DNA of 64,000 bases from Primula veris (GCA_963682055.1 OY821750.1:31256402-31320401); one strand, 5' to 3'. Positions 1-11,170 are shown, numbered from the stretch's first letter. Made by a program: numbers and translations. Notes: a model not told the origin generated them from the letters alone.

Positions 1-1487
1 GTAGTAGCATATGTTTGTTTTGGAATTGTAAATGTTTCCATCCCTTTTATCCACATGTTTGTTAACTTTGATTGTTAATATTTTAGATTCTCAAACATTT
101 TACTTTTCTTATAGCCAACATCAAACTTTCTTGCCTATGTCACATATGTTATGGTTTCCACTTGAACCCTGCCTTTTATGTTTTTTGTTGCTTATGAGCA
201 AATGGTATATTTGGCTGACTAACTCAAAAACTGAGCTTTTTTGTTTGTGTAGAAGGTAGTTTTAACTTTCATAAACATATCTTTTCCAGTCTCAAATTAG
301 CCAGGTTGTTTGCGGTTTGCTTAAAAGTTGGAGCCAAAGAAGCCCTTAGCATATGTTCATGTAGGAGTTTGTAACCATTCTTAACCTTTTTATTTTCTTG
401 TTTCTTTTGATTTGAATCAATATTCTGAATCGCAAATCCAGTACTTGTTATATATTATTGTACTTGTAATTATGGTCTAGAAGACACTTCCGCTTGTAAT
501 GCTTATTCACTTTCATTTACTGTGGTACATAGCTGATCTTTTGCTTGGATGCTTGTTGGTAAAAGCTTCAGAGCTCACCTTTTTGTTATTTTTTCCTTAC
601 AAGCTATGGTGCATTTGACTGGAAACTCAAAAAGGGCCTGAAACTAAAAAGTATCAACCTTGAAGAATTAAAATTTTCAGTCTCATAAAATAGCCAGCTT
701 TTATGGTTGAACATTGCAGTCAAGAAGCTGCCTGCATATGTTTGTTTGGTGAATTGAAATTGTTCTAATCCCTTCTATCTGCTTGTTTGTTTTGTTTTGA
801 TTCAGTATTATCTTCCACATCCATGATTCACTTTCCCTAATTATAAGCTGAACTGCTGGATTAGTCGTATTTTTTATGATCTGTTTGAGTGAAAAATATT
901 AAGTTGTACTCATAGTAATGGTTGACATACTTAAGTGCGCATTTTGGTTGATCCTGAACTTAACGCTATCAACCATTTCATTTGCAGTCAATAAGGTACT
1001 TTTATGAATTGATTTATCTCCCAAAGAAACCAGTGTTTGTGTAAATATTCTAGTAAAACGGCCATAAATATATGCTAGTTTGGTAAATTGTAATCATTTG
1101 GATCCTTTTCCTCCACCTGATTTTTGCTTTGTTTGATTTTAAACTTCAAACTTATTTTTGAACTTGCTCTTAATATATACTGTATATATATAGTATTTGT
1201 TTAAGTTTCACTCATGATTTCATTCACCCTATCCCTTCCAACGAGTAGACCCATTCACCAAAGTCCTATTTTGCATGATCTGCTTGAGTGAGGTTATATC
1301 CGATTATTGCTTATTCTTGTGGTTTGTGTACTTGTGTAGTTTGCTTTGAAGTTTAGTCCATGCTATCTTTATTACAGAATTGGAACTTATTTTGAATGCG
1401 ACAATATTCTCTTTTTGTGTCTATTCGAGACTTGCACTATTTGTTATCAGAATATGTAAACCCTTACTGTTTATTTCTTATCAGAAT
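1..1487 (+). other. 5' leader and leader introns of the DAYSLEEPER-like gene
   Basis: No coding region is supported here. The stretch is T-rich and intron-like and ends in two good splice acceptors: a TTACAG ending at 1377 and a CTTATCAG ending at 1484, the latter three bases before the ATG at 1488. Four degenerate copies of a block with a CATATG-like start, a TTGGTAAATTG-like core and a CC-rich tract followed by a TTTGTTTTGATT-like end are visible near 5-75, 350-420, 735-805 and 1068-1140. I infer a non-coding 5' exon upstream of or within the window and one or more leader introns. The transcription start was not identified. Confidence 0.5.
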
Positions 1488-3842
1488 ATGGAAGCTCTTG
1501 TAGAGAACGATTCTTTTATCCCTCAGCACGATATCGAAGCACCTATTGAAAACGATGAAATGGTCAGTGCTGAGAATAATGAAATGGTCAGTGCTGAGAA
1601 CGATGAAATGGTCAATACCGAGAATGATCAAATGGCCATCATTGACGATGATCATTTCGTTACCATAGAAAACGATGACCTGGCAAGCATGGAAACCAAC
1701 GAACTGGTAACCATAGACGAAAATCACCAGCTGGTAACAATAGCAAGTAATCAACTAGAACCCTTCGAAAGTAATGGACTAATAATGCCCATCGAAAACA
1801 ATCAAATAGCATCCATCGAGTACAATCCACTAGCCACCATGGAGACCGACGAACTTGATGACATGGCGACACCGTTACCCAGCAAGCGTCGGAAAAAGAA
1901 ATCACCTGTTTGGGAGCATTTCACGATCGAAACCGTCAGCTCAGATTGTCGGAGAGCATGTTGTAAAAATTGCAAGCAATCGTTTGCGTATAGCACTGGT
2001 TCCAAAGTTGCTGGCACGAGTCACCTTAAGCGCCACATTGCCAAGGGTGCCTGCCCTTTAGCCCTCCGTAACCAAACCCCTAATAATAACAATGACCAAA
2101 ACACCCCTCCCAGCGTACCCTCAAGGAAGGCAGTGACTCCGAACGGAACGACTGATCCACCGAGGCGGCGGTTCAGAACACCGTCCACCGTGCCCTACTT
2201 GGGGTTTGATCCTGACCGTTGCCGCCTCGAGATCTCGAGGATGATAATAATGCATGATTATCCTCTCCATATAGTCGAACACCCTGGTTTTATCACGTTT
2301 GTTAAAAGTCTACAGCCAAGATTCGATATGGTGAGCTTTAATACGGTGCAAGGGGATTGCATAGCGACTTATTTGCGAGAAAAACAAAATCTTCAGAAAA
2401 TTATTGAGTCGATTCCGGGAAGAATTTGCTTAACTTTGGATATGTGGGGGTCGAATTTAACGACAGGTTATGTTTTCTTAACGGGGAGCTATATAGATAA
2501 GGATTGGAAACCTCATCGCAAGCTTTTAAATGTCGTCATGGAACCGTATCCCGAATCGGATTCGGCTTTTAGCCATGCTGTTTCTTCTTGTCTGTCCGAT
2601 TGGAATTTGGAGGGTAAACTTTTCACTTTAACCGTAAACCAACCCTTAGCCGAAGGTTCAGTCGATAACCTTCGAAGTTTGCTTTCGACACGAAACCCTT
2701 CAATGCTAAACGGGCAATTGTTGGTTGCTAATTGTCTTGCGCGTAGCTTAAGCAGTGTCGCTAAAGAGGCATTATCGGCTGCCTATGATGCGGTGAAAAA
2801 GGTGAGAGACTGTGTTAAGCACGTACGAACATCTGAAACTCACGAGGAGAAGTTTTTGGAGCTTAAGCAACAGCTACAAGTCCCGAGCAACAAAACTCTA
2901 ACTTTAGACGATCGTACGAAATGGAACACTACTTTTGATATGCTTATAGCTGCTAACGAATTAAAAGAGGTTTTCTCTTGTCTAGATATGTCAAATCCGG
3001 ACTATAAAGAAGCCCCATCGGTGGAAATTTGGAAAAACGTAGAAACCCTTTGCTCCTTTTTGAAACTCTTTTACGAAACTGTCTCGGATTTGAATGCTCC
3101 GACAATGCCAACTACTAACACTTACTATCATAATGTGTGGAAAATACAGTTGGAGTTGGTTAGGGCTGTTAACAGTGAGGACACTTTTATGTGTACTATA
3201 GCGAAAGCGATGAAAGAGAGATTTGACGAGTATTGGAGGAGTTGTTCCCTGGTTCTCGCCATTGCTGTTGTGATGGACCCTCGTTTTAAAATGAAGCTTA
3301 TTGAGTTTTCTTTTTCGAAGATATACGATGAGGATCCCTCTATATATGTTAAGCTCGTCGACAATGGGATCCATGAGCTTTATCTCGAGTATTTGGCAAG
3401 ACCCATTTCTCTTGAGGGGCATAACGGTAGTTTGAAGACCGAGGACGTGAAAAACGGTATCTTATCGAACGATGGGCTAGGGTTAACGGATTTCGATATG
3501 TATATAATGGAAACGACAAGTCAGCAGTCCAGGACGGAGCTTGATCAGTACCTCGAAGAGTCGCTTTTGCCGCGTATACATGATTTTGATGTTTTGGGGT
3601 GGTGGAAATTAAATAAGACGAAATATCCGACGCTTTCGAAAATGGCTAGGGATATATTGACTATTCCGGTGTGTACGCTGAGACCGGGTGAGGTTTTCGA
3701 TACAGAGAAGAGAGAGATGGATAACTATAGGTGTTCTTTGAGGGGCGAGACGGTGGAGGCTTTAATTTGTGCTAAAGATTGGCTTAAAGATGTCTCGGTT
3801 GAGACTTTAAGCTCACAGGTGAAAATGGAATTTCCGATTTAG
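1488..3842 (+). CDS. DAYSLEEPER: DAYSLEEPER-like domesticated hAT transposase, BED zinc finger
   Basis: A single open exon of 784 residues. The ATG at 1488 is chosen because it lies three bases after a CTTATCAG acceptor; the frame runs upstream to 1380 without an ATG. Domains in order: an acidic N-terminus (about residues 1-125) of repeated E-N-D/N-x-M/L units; a basic patch SKRRKKK; a BED zinc finger (about 140-190) with C-x2-C and H-x4-H; the hAT core; and a C-terminal hAT dimerisation region ending in ETVEALICAKDWL. The residues of an active hAT enzyme look lost: the first Asp survives in LTLDMWGS, but the usual second D-N-A site reads TVNQP, and the C-x2-H motif reads CLAR. The usual SxERVFS motif near the C-terminus reads PGEVFDT. 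Arabidopsis DAYSLEEPER, as I remember it, shares these losses and is an essential DNA-binding nuclear protein. I infer the same kind of role. No terminal inverted repeats or target duplication were found around it. Confidence 0.9.
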   Translation: MEALVENDSFIPQHDIEAPIENDEMVSAENNEMVSAENDEMVNTENDQMAIIDDDHFVTIENDDLASMETNELVTIDENHQLVTIASNQLEPFESNGLIMPIENNQIASIEYNPLATMETDELDDMATPLPSKRRKKKSPVWEHFTIETVSSDCRRACCKNCKQSFAYSTGSKVAGTSHLKRHIAKGACPLALRNQTPNNNNDQNTPPSVPSRKAVTPNGTTDPPRRRFRTPSTVPYLGFDPDRCRLEISRMIIMHDYPLHIVEHPGFITFVKSLQPRFDMVSFNTVQGDCIATYLREKQNLQKIIESIPGRICLTLDMWGSNLTTGYVFLTGSYIDKDWKPHRKLLNVVMEPYPESDSAFSHAVSSCLSDWNLEGKLFTLTVNQPLAEGSVDNLRSLLSTRNPSMLNGQLLVANCLARSLSSVAKEALSAAYDAVKKVRDCVKHVRTSETHEEKFLELKQQLQVPSNKTLTLDDRTKWNTTFDMLIAANELKEVFSCLDMSNPDYKEAPSVEIWKNVETLCSFLKLFYETVSDLNAPTMPTTNTYYHNVWKIQLELVRAVNSEDTFMCTIAKAMKERFDEYWRSCSLVLAIAVVMDPRFKMKLIEFSFSKIYDEDPSIYVKLVDNGIHELYLEYLARPISLEGHNGSLKTEDVKNGILSNDGLGLTDFDMYIMETTSQQSRTELDQYLEESLLPRIHDFDVLGWWKLNKTKYPTLSKMARDILTIPVCTLRPGEVFDTEKREMDNYRCSLRGETVEALICAKDWLKDVSVETLSSQVKMEFPI
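1515..1860 (+). repeat. In-frame degenerate E-N-D/N repeats in the N-terminus
   Basis: About a dozen copies of a 24- to 36-base unit encode variations of (I/A)-E-N-(D/N)-x-(M/L)-(V/A). Three adjacent copies near 1545-1625 are almost identical and code ENDEMVSAENNEMVSAENDE. The downstream copies are more diverged. The tract is acidic and probably disordered, and it precedes the basic patch and the zinc finger. Confidence 0.75.
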
Positions 3843-4100
3843 GATTGACTTGTGTTTGTGTTTTTTATCTTTTAGGTTGTGTTGTCGCGACATTCTCATA
3901 GTTTTAATTTTTCCCATTGACATTGGCGTTTGGTGTTAAAGACTGGTTATATGCAGTATGCTTCTGTTTTGTAGTATAGTACCTCATATTTAAGACATGG
4001 TTGTTTAGTAGTAATATACATTTTGAAACGTAGACTTGCTTGTCTATTTCTTTTTTCTTTTTGTTTATTCTGTTAAGAATACTGGTTCTGTATTATTTTT

Positions 4101-4240
4101 GGAGGCAGAGTACCTGACTCTGAGTCCGGGTTACTCTACCTTCCACAGTCATTGGATCTGCTACAGTATTAATAAAATAACAGATCTAATGGATGTAGAA
4201 AGCAGAGTAACCTCGACTCAGAGTCAAGTACTCTGCTTCC
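4101..4240. mobile_element. Fold-back MITE with 9-bp target duplication (Mutator-like)
   Basis: A 140-bp element whose two halves are imperfect inverted copies, with termini starting GGAGGCAGAGTAC and ending GTACTCTGCTTCC. It is flanked by a perfect 9-bp direct repeat ATTATTTTT (4092-4100 and 4241-4249). A 9-bp target duplication is typical of the Mutator superfamily. A related copy lies at 32812-32943. It sits about 260 bp after the DAYSLEEPER-like stop codon, probably in or just beyond the 3' UTR. Confidence 0.8.
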
Positions 4241-4834
4241 ATTATTTTTGCATCATTTGATGATTTTTGCTTATGAAAGTTGAAGTTGGTTCTTCAAAAA
4301 GGCTTTCTGGGTATGAAGTAATACAATCAACTGACTTTAAGAAGAATAGACTTGTGTATAAATTGTGTTGTTCTTGCGTTATTTTGAAAACACTTGAATC
4401 GGTGTTTATTGTTAGGATTTTGTGATATAGAAATATGTATCTTTGAGCATTCGCAACTGAAGTTGTATAATGATGATCTATTTTACATAATAAAACCATT
4501 TATTTCTATTTTACATATTTTCTATACACGTCTCCACATCTGGTTTTCTAAAATAGAGTTGTCAGCATACCATTTTTCTCCCCAGCATATTATCTAAAAA
4601 TACAAATTTTCTAAAACAATTTTCTATTTTCATACAATATTAAAACTAAATTTCACTTTGATATATTTATATGTTTTTCTTGTTTTTCTTGATATATTTA
4701 TATTTTTTCTTGGTTTTGTAAACTAAATAAATAAAACCATATATATGACGATTATTGTTCTTAATGTTCATGTCCTGAATTTTAAAATTTATCGTTTTTT
4801 TGTGTCGGTATCGTAGTGTCGGAGAGTATCGATA

Positions 4835-5070
4835 TTCCCTTCGTTCTTATTTAATTGTCTACTACGAAACTACGTGCAATTTTGACCGGCCAAGAACTTG
4901 TATCAAAATTGTCGGAATAAACTTTTTTAAAAGTTGATCATATAGTTCCAAATGTTAAATTTTATGATTAGATTTTAAAAAAATTCATTTCCACAATTTT
5001 GATACAAGTTATAAACCGGTCAAAATTGTACGTAGTTTCGTAATGGACAATTAAATAGGAACGGAGAGAG
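4835..5070. mobile_element. Stowaway-like MITE, copy 1
   Basis: A 236-bp element with terminal inverted repeats: left TTCCCTTCGTTC, right GGAACGGAGAGAG, the CTCCCTCCGTTCC family of Stowaway (Tc1/mariner) MITEs. It is flanked by TA on both sides. The inner inverted repeat carries TACGAAACTACGTGCAATTT on the left and its complement on the right. It is close in sequence to copies at 5422-5655 and 13391-13606. Confidence 0.8.
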
Positions 5071-5189
5071 TACTAACTAACAAAGGAACCACAAAAATAA
5101 TACTCCATATTGATAACGTCAAACTAACATATATCATTGAAACGGATTACAAAGTTTTAGCAAAATATTGTTCGGATTTCGACACCATA

Positions 5190-5345
5190 ACTTCTGTGGA
5201 GATCCAAACAATCATATAAGATATTAGTGAAATTCGAGGTAGTTTTGCCTGAAAGTTCGTTTGGTGTCCAAGATCGGCAAATGGTGTTGCCGACTATTTA
5301 GCTAAATTACCAATAGATAATGTAAATTACGTTAGGTCCGTAATT
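5190..5345 (+). pseudogene. Retrotransposon RNase H-like fragment
   Basis: A short relic reads, with stop codons upstream, as EIQTII-stop-DISEIR and then FVWCPRSANGVADYLAKLP. The end matches the conserved C-terminal part of the plant RNase H-like domain of LINE-type elements, where R..N..AD.LAK carries the last catalytic Asp. It lies between two Stowaway-like MITEs. It is too short and broken to be functional. Confidence 0.55.
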
Positions 5346-5421
5346 TTGTCCAACCAGCTGTGGTTTGTTATTTTGAAAAAATCGTTTTAATATAATAGAA
5401 TCTCTATTTTCAAAAACAGTA

Positions 5422-5655
5422 CTCTCTCCGTTCAGATTTAATTGTCCACTACGAAACTACATGCAATTTTAACCGGCCAATAACTTGTATCAAAATTGTC
5501 GGAATGAAAATTTCAAAAGTTGATCATATAGTTCAAATGTTAAATTTTATTATTAGATTTTAAAAAAATTCATTTCGATAATTTTGATAAAAGTTATACG
5601 CCGGTCAAAATTACCCGTAGTTTTATAATACACAATTAAATAAGAACGGATGGAG
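5422..5655. mobile_element. Stowaway-like MITE, copy 2
   Basis: About 234 bp, beginning CTCTCTCCGTTC after TA and ending with AACGGATGGAG. The inner sequence is nearly the same as copy 1, 350 bp upstream, including the ACGAAACTACATGCAATTTT segment and its inverted partner. The right-hand target TA is shifted by one base, so that boundary is approximate. Confidence 0.75.
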
Positions 5656-6214
5656 TTAACATATATGGAAAAGGACCCACATAGTATAACCCATGAACAG
5701 TATTGTTGTATGCAACAACTTTACTGTAGACATATCTCGTAAATTGTCCACAATTGGTATATGAACTCACCTGCATTGTCAAATGTGTTATAAATGACGT
5801 GTAAAATATAAATAAGTTGTTTGATGATGTGAAATAGATGATGGGTTTAGATGAGCTGTTGTAAATGCTCTAATGATCTAAGTCGCAATTTTTTTTATGT
5901 ATTTACAAGTAGCAATATCACTCTAGACTTGATTAGAAGTTGGATACTTTTTTTTTCTGAAAATAAGTTGTTTACTTGTTTCTGTTGAAAGAACCTGATG
6001 GTGAAAAAGTATTAAAATCATTCTTCAAGTGATCCAATTTTGAAACACATTTTTCTGGAAAACATATGAAACTAAGAATTCTTGGAAAGTATCAGAGCAA
6101 ATTATTCATCAATCATTACTCATTTCTCTAAGATACCAAACTAAAGGCACATACAATACAAAGGGAGCATAAGGAATTTCCCACTTTAATACTATACCTA
6201 AATATCAAATCAAA

Positions 6215-9200
6215 TCAAATCTCAATTTCGATAGTGTGAAACTTCTTGCCCTCTCCAGGCAATGAATCCAAACTCAAAGTAACCAAACCCGAGACTGAAT
6301 CATACTCAAACTCAACTGAGGTTAAACCCACGTTACATTTCCTTGGTTTAGCCGACGAATAAGCCCCAAAACGACCACACCCCTTGACTTTCATTTTCAC
6401 AACACCAACCAACTCCGAACTTAAATTCTCTATTCTCCCTTTACCAAACACGCTCCCTTCGTTTAAATACCCATTTTCAAATTCCGACAATTTTGCCCCT
6501 CCTTCAACCTTATATTCCACCTCTTCAATAGCCCCACCGGCATTGTACATGTCAATTAGCCCCAAAGGAGCAAAATCAAACCCTGGGGTGAAGCTATTTA
6601 TGGGTGTTATTGTAAATATTTCATGTTCAAGGACTTCAAGAGAAATTGGCAATGCTGCGTTGCGAGGGAGTATAATGAGGTCAGCGCTGTGGTGGCAGTA
6701 GAGGGCACAGCTACCGGTCCAGGTGGTGAGGTCCGTTGCCACGTCTTCAATGAGGTGGACGTCTTGGCTGCGGACGGAGCCAGTTATGGGATCAGAGTTG
6801 GATTCATGAAAAGTGTTTTTTCTCTCGACGGTGTTCCAAGCTGCACCTTGGCAGTTGTAGATTCCTAGAACGCCGGTGTACTTATTCATGTTCCATATCT
6901 TCAATAAGCTGAAATTAAACGAAATAAAAATTGAGAACAAATAAAAGCATGGTCAAAAACTGCCAATAATGAATAATTTCATATAGTGTTCCATATCAAA
7001 AACATGGTCAAAAACCATAACAAAAACATAACTGCCAATAATGAAAAATTTTATGGAGACTGGACGTCTCATATTCGTAAACAGCCAAATAAGGACATGA
7101 CAGTATTAAAAAATTTAGGCATTCAAACTAATTGATCAGCTCCGATATTATGTTCAAGTAGAGCACATCGAGAGTTAGCAACTGTGTATACTACTGGAAT
7201 CAAATCTGAATAGTATGTCATTATATAATTACAATTTCTTGAAGCAAATTTTTTCTTCAGCTAAAAGTGCAGAGATCTGATACTAAAAGTACTTTTTAGG
7301 TCTGAATAACAATATGCCTTCAAGTTGTACTTGGTGTACTAATGTTTAATTTTAAAAAAATGAAAATAAGAAGGCATGTTACCTCACACCATCACGGGCA
7401 GGGTCAGAGAAGAGACAATCTTTGGTGGGCCGACCTGGTAATCGGGCTCTAAGGATCGTCCCGTCAGGCAAAACAAGCTTCCTCAGGACATCGAAATTGT
7501 GTTTCCCAGGTGCATCACTGTCCAAATATAACCACAAATAACATAAATTTCTCTATATATTTCTTTCCAGATTGACAGTTGATATTACATCTACAACTTT
7601 AAGCGGTAATGGAAATAAAAACTAGTATAATGTACAATTTAGGAGATTATTTAGCAATTAGCAGTAAGAGGCCAAGAGGGTGATATTCATTTCACTATTC
7701 TCTCATATATATATATAGACGCTATAAGATGTTTTCTGGTTGCAGCTTTGTAGCAAATAAAGCTGGATTATGTGAGGTTCATGAAAAAGCTACGCTCGTA
7801 ACTTTGAGCCTTTATGTTCTCAGGCTAAAAGTTAGAAAGGTTCAGTTTTAAGATGACCACCAAATGCACTCCAACTTCTACGCAAAAAAAAGCAAATTAA
7901 AAAAACAAACTGAACATTGTGGTGCAACCAAACAAGACCTAAGTGTAATATATGGTACCAAACTGAAATGTCTCCATAATGTCTGACAATTACAGTTATA
8001 GTTATCAATTAAATGATCAAATACCCAAATTTATCCAACAGCTAAGATTTCATACCTAACATATACGGGTCCACCGCTGATAGCCCTAGCCGAGGCATGG
8101 TACTCGGCAGCAGGATGAAGAGAGTGAAACATGTCCCAATCAGGCTGCATAAATTCCCCAAGGAAAACGCTATTGTATGCCACGGAAGCTATGTGTATCG
8201 TGTGAGAAGTTGGATCACGTGGGTAGAAATCATCCGACGCTCTCACAACAGCCGCCTGTTTTGAGCTGAAAAAACACATCGTATAATTTAATCAGAAAAG
8301 GATCTAACTGTAAGCTACATGACAGATTGTAGCGTCCTACTAATAGTAATGTAATTCCAAATATTTAGAGACTGATTCACTGATTCTAGAACCTTTACAG
8401 CTCAAATTTATAGGTTTCCAAGGCTTTTCTATCCCTTGTTTCGTTTCATTATAAATGGTCTAAAGACGGTTCCTACGAACTAGTAGTATTAAAAGAAGAG
8501 ACATTTCCTATTTAAGTGACATATTTTCTATGCTAATAGTGATACAACAGCCTTAAATACATAGAGCTGGTTGCCTGCAGGCTGCAGCATTAAAGAAAAT
8601 CAGCTGGATTTTTTGAGTTTCGAGAAAAAGCTAGGTTCATCCAGCTTAAAGCTTCTGCTTTTTTTGTGGTGTAAAATCCTGAGGAGGTCAGTTTTTGAGC
8701 TGGTCAAAAAAATGCAATCCAACTTCTAAGAAAGAAAATCAAAAAGGCTTTACACTTAAAACCTGCAGCCAAATAACCATGAAGAGAAGAGTTGCTATCC
8801 ATCCGGCTTAAGGCTTCTAGCTTTCAAGGGAAACGCGGAAAAGCCCAAGAAATTCTAGCAGCTTATATATATATATATATTTTAAATATTATTAAAGAGG
8901 ATCAATGGATGCCACACCTACCCCCGTTAATAAGACTCTAACCGTGCACCTCCTATTTAATAGTGTGGGCTCTAACCCACTAGGCTATTCCTAGCGGGTT
9001 CAAAAAAAAAACTTTAGAGTTGCAACAGACTAAGGCCCAAAAGTGATTCTAGCAGCTTTTAAACTCAAATCTATTACTACATCACAAGGATTTTCTATCC
9101 TTTCTTTTTATCTTGATCCTAAATAATCCAAAAAAAACAAGGGCTTCCATACACAGTCATTTTACATCCCAAAATAAAATATGAAAATAAACTAGTAAGA

Positions 9201-11170
9201 AAAAGAGCACTAAAGCAAAGAAAACAAACAAAGAACCAAACAGTAAGGAATAATCTGAGATGAATAAAACGAAAATAAAAACAATGATACAAAATGAAGA
9301 GAAACTTACCAGTACAAAGCATCCGTGTTATGGCTCATGCAAGCAATACATCCATTATCCGGAAAATTCCTCGCTACAGACATATCCAGAGCCTGATGAT
9401 ACAACCTAGTCAACTCAACCCGTCCCCCCAAACCCGCCCCAACTGTCTCTAAAATACACTGAACGTCCACCTTAACCCCGTCCACCCCAGCAGAGGCTAA
9501 ATACGTATGCAACTCATTATAAAACTTATATACACCTTTCGGGTTAACCAAACCCAGACCATGAACCGCTAATGGATCCTTTTTCCATGTGGGTTCATTT
9601 TCCAACACACCATTAGAGATATTTGGGTATTTCAAGTCTGACCCATATTGGACACCAGGTCGGACCCCACCCCAATACCCGATTATCGCGTGCCACACGT
9701 ACACGTATTTTAGTCCGTATTTCTGTTTTACTAGGTTCACTATTTGTTTAATCCCTACCGTGGGATCCTCCACATTTTGAAACTTGGGATTTTCCTTGAT
9801 TCCAGTCAGCCTCATCATTGGTGGCAGCTCGTCTTCTCTCTCATGGTCTTCTAGTCCGACAGACTGCCAACCATCGTCGATGATGACGAACTTCGCAGGG
9901 GTCCCACCTCCTGCTAGGCTCTTGATACCTGTTAGAAATATTTAAAATGATTAAAAGGCTGTAAAGAAAATCAGTTTGAAATTTCAGTAGAAACAATAAC
10001 TTTAACATGGTATCGAAGCTTTTTATTATACACAGGGTAACCTTAAACATGACTCTTTGACACCATTCTACCGATTTTTAACAATCAAGACATTGAACTA
10101 ATAGTTTCACAATTTGTACATCAACCTATCAGATTCAAAATTATAAAATAATTGATACTGATTTGCACAAATTTCAACAATTAGTACACCAAGATATTAA
10201 AATTCACGAGTACCTAAAATCTTAAATCTTAACAATGGTCTACTAATTATCCGATTTTGTGCAGTCAGGTTCTAGACCTTAGAACACCAGCGAAATAGGA
10301 AACCGATGCTGTTCAATTGAAATTTTGTAGTCAGTGTACAAAATACTTGGTTTTCTGTAGATTGGTGTCTAAAATTCTAAATTGTAGGAAAATTCAACAT
10401 TAGGGTGTGCTAATAATCACAAAAGCAGATTGACGTAAAAATGGTATATTCGTTAATACAGATGATTAGAAGTTTTTCTTAGTAACAATACGAGCTTTTA
10501 ACAAAAATGTTAACTTAACAATACCTGACTCAACTCCCTCCTGAGTAACTTCCTGGTAAAATGCATCCCACGTGCACCACCCGAAAAGATCAACAATCTC
10601 CGGTAACCTCTTCTCATGTCGTTGTTTAAAGCTATTCATATGAAACTTAACAGCCCTGATCGATTCACTAATCGTGGCATAGGGATCCGTCCCTACACCC
10701 ACATACACCGAATGAGTAAAAGCGGACGTAGTTGTATCTATACAACCGCTCTCCAAACACAGTTCCACTTCATCGTTTGCGTTCCCCTGCAAGCAGCCTC
10801 TGAAAGGACCCTCGATCAACGGTAGGAAAACAACGTATACAGCCTCGTCAGAGTCATCTCCACCGTTGGATTCTAGCAATAAAAACTGTGTCTCCAAGGG
10901 AATTTCGGAACCTTTTTGTCCCATCTTCTGAGCCATCCACCAAAGTTTAAACCGGAAACAGGCAAGGAACTTGGTGCCACATAGAATCCCTAAAGGTACC
11001 ACATGACGGCTACTTTCATGGTCTAATAAGGGTCCAAGAAAAAATCCGTCTACTGGACCAATGTTTGAACCAAATGTGGTCAGTATGTTTTCTGGTACAT
11101 TGGTTAGGATGGTGCGGTTTCTTACAACTAGTTTACGGTCTGAGATACGTATCGCTGGCTTGATTGTCAT
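6215..11170 (-). CDS. RFS6: Raffinose synthase-like GH36 protein (RFS6/DIN10 type)
   Basis: Five exons on the minus strand: 11170-10525, 9928-9310, 8265-8056, 7517-7383 and 6908-6215. All introns are GT-AG and phase is kept throughout, giving 767 residues. The start [18 protein letters not shown] and the motifs [47 protein letters not shown] and [14 protein letters not shown] identify the glycoside hydrolase 36 plant family (galactinol-sucrose galactosyltransferases and alkaline alpha-galactosidases). D370 in KVDVQ is the expected nucleophile, and D433/D434 in ASDDFY contain the acid/base. The C-terminal beta domain is intact. From memory it is closest to Arabidopsis RFS6/DIN10, which is dark- and sugar-starvation-induced. 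Members of this clade may hydrolyse raffinose or galactinol rather than make raffinose, so the reaction direction is open. No signal peptide is seen, so cytosol or plastid is likely. Introns carry a SINE-like element and two MITEs. Confidence 0.92.
7730..7941. mobile_element. Tourist/hAT-like MITE in GH36 intron 3
   Basis: About 210 bp between a left end TTTTCTGGTTGCAGC and a right end GTGCAACCAAACAAGACC, which are inverted relatives of each other. The motif CAACCAAACAAG is typical of terminal repeats of several plant MITE families. A related sequence lies at 8565-8781 and a clearer one at 57078-57228. Target duplication is not clear. Confidence 0.5.
8565..8781. mobile_element. Diverged MITE in GH36 intron 2
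   Basis: It has the same general layout as 7730-7941: a left end CTGGTTGCCTGCAGGC, an internal AAAAAGCT plus GGTTCATCCAGC segment, an ATGCAATCCAACTTCTA segment shared with the other copy (ATGCACTCCAACTTCTA there), and a right end CCTGCAGCCAAATAACC. It is more degraded and its ends are approximate. Confidence 0.45.
8880..9003 (-). mobile_element. tRNA-derived SINE-like element in GH36 intron 2
   Basis: Read on the minus strand, the sequence has an A-box-like TAGCCTAGTGGG and, about 35 bases further on, a B-box-like GGTTAGAGTCT. This is the spacing of an RNA polymerase III internal promoter. A T/A-rich simple sequence follows the 3' end. No secondary-structure or family match was made. It could also be a diverged tRNA pseudogene. 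Confidence 0.4.

Noticed and set aside
1380..1487. Upstream extension of the DAYSLEEPER-like frame by 36 codons
   Set aside because: It begins at a TTG, not an ATG, and contains an intron acceptor just before the ATG at 1488.
1464..2017. Open frames on the minus strand opposite the DAYSLEEPER-like exon
   Set aside because: They are shadows of the repeated coding sequence on the plus strand and contain no family motif.
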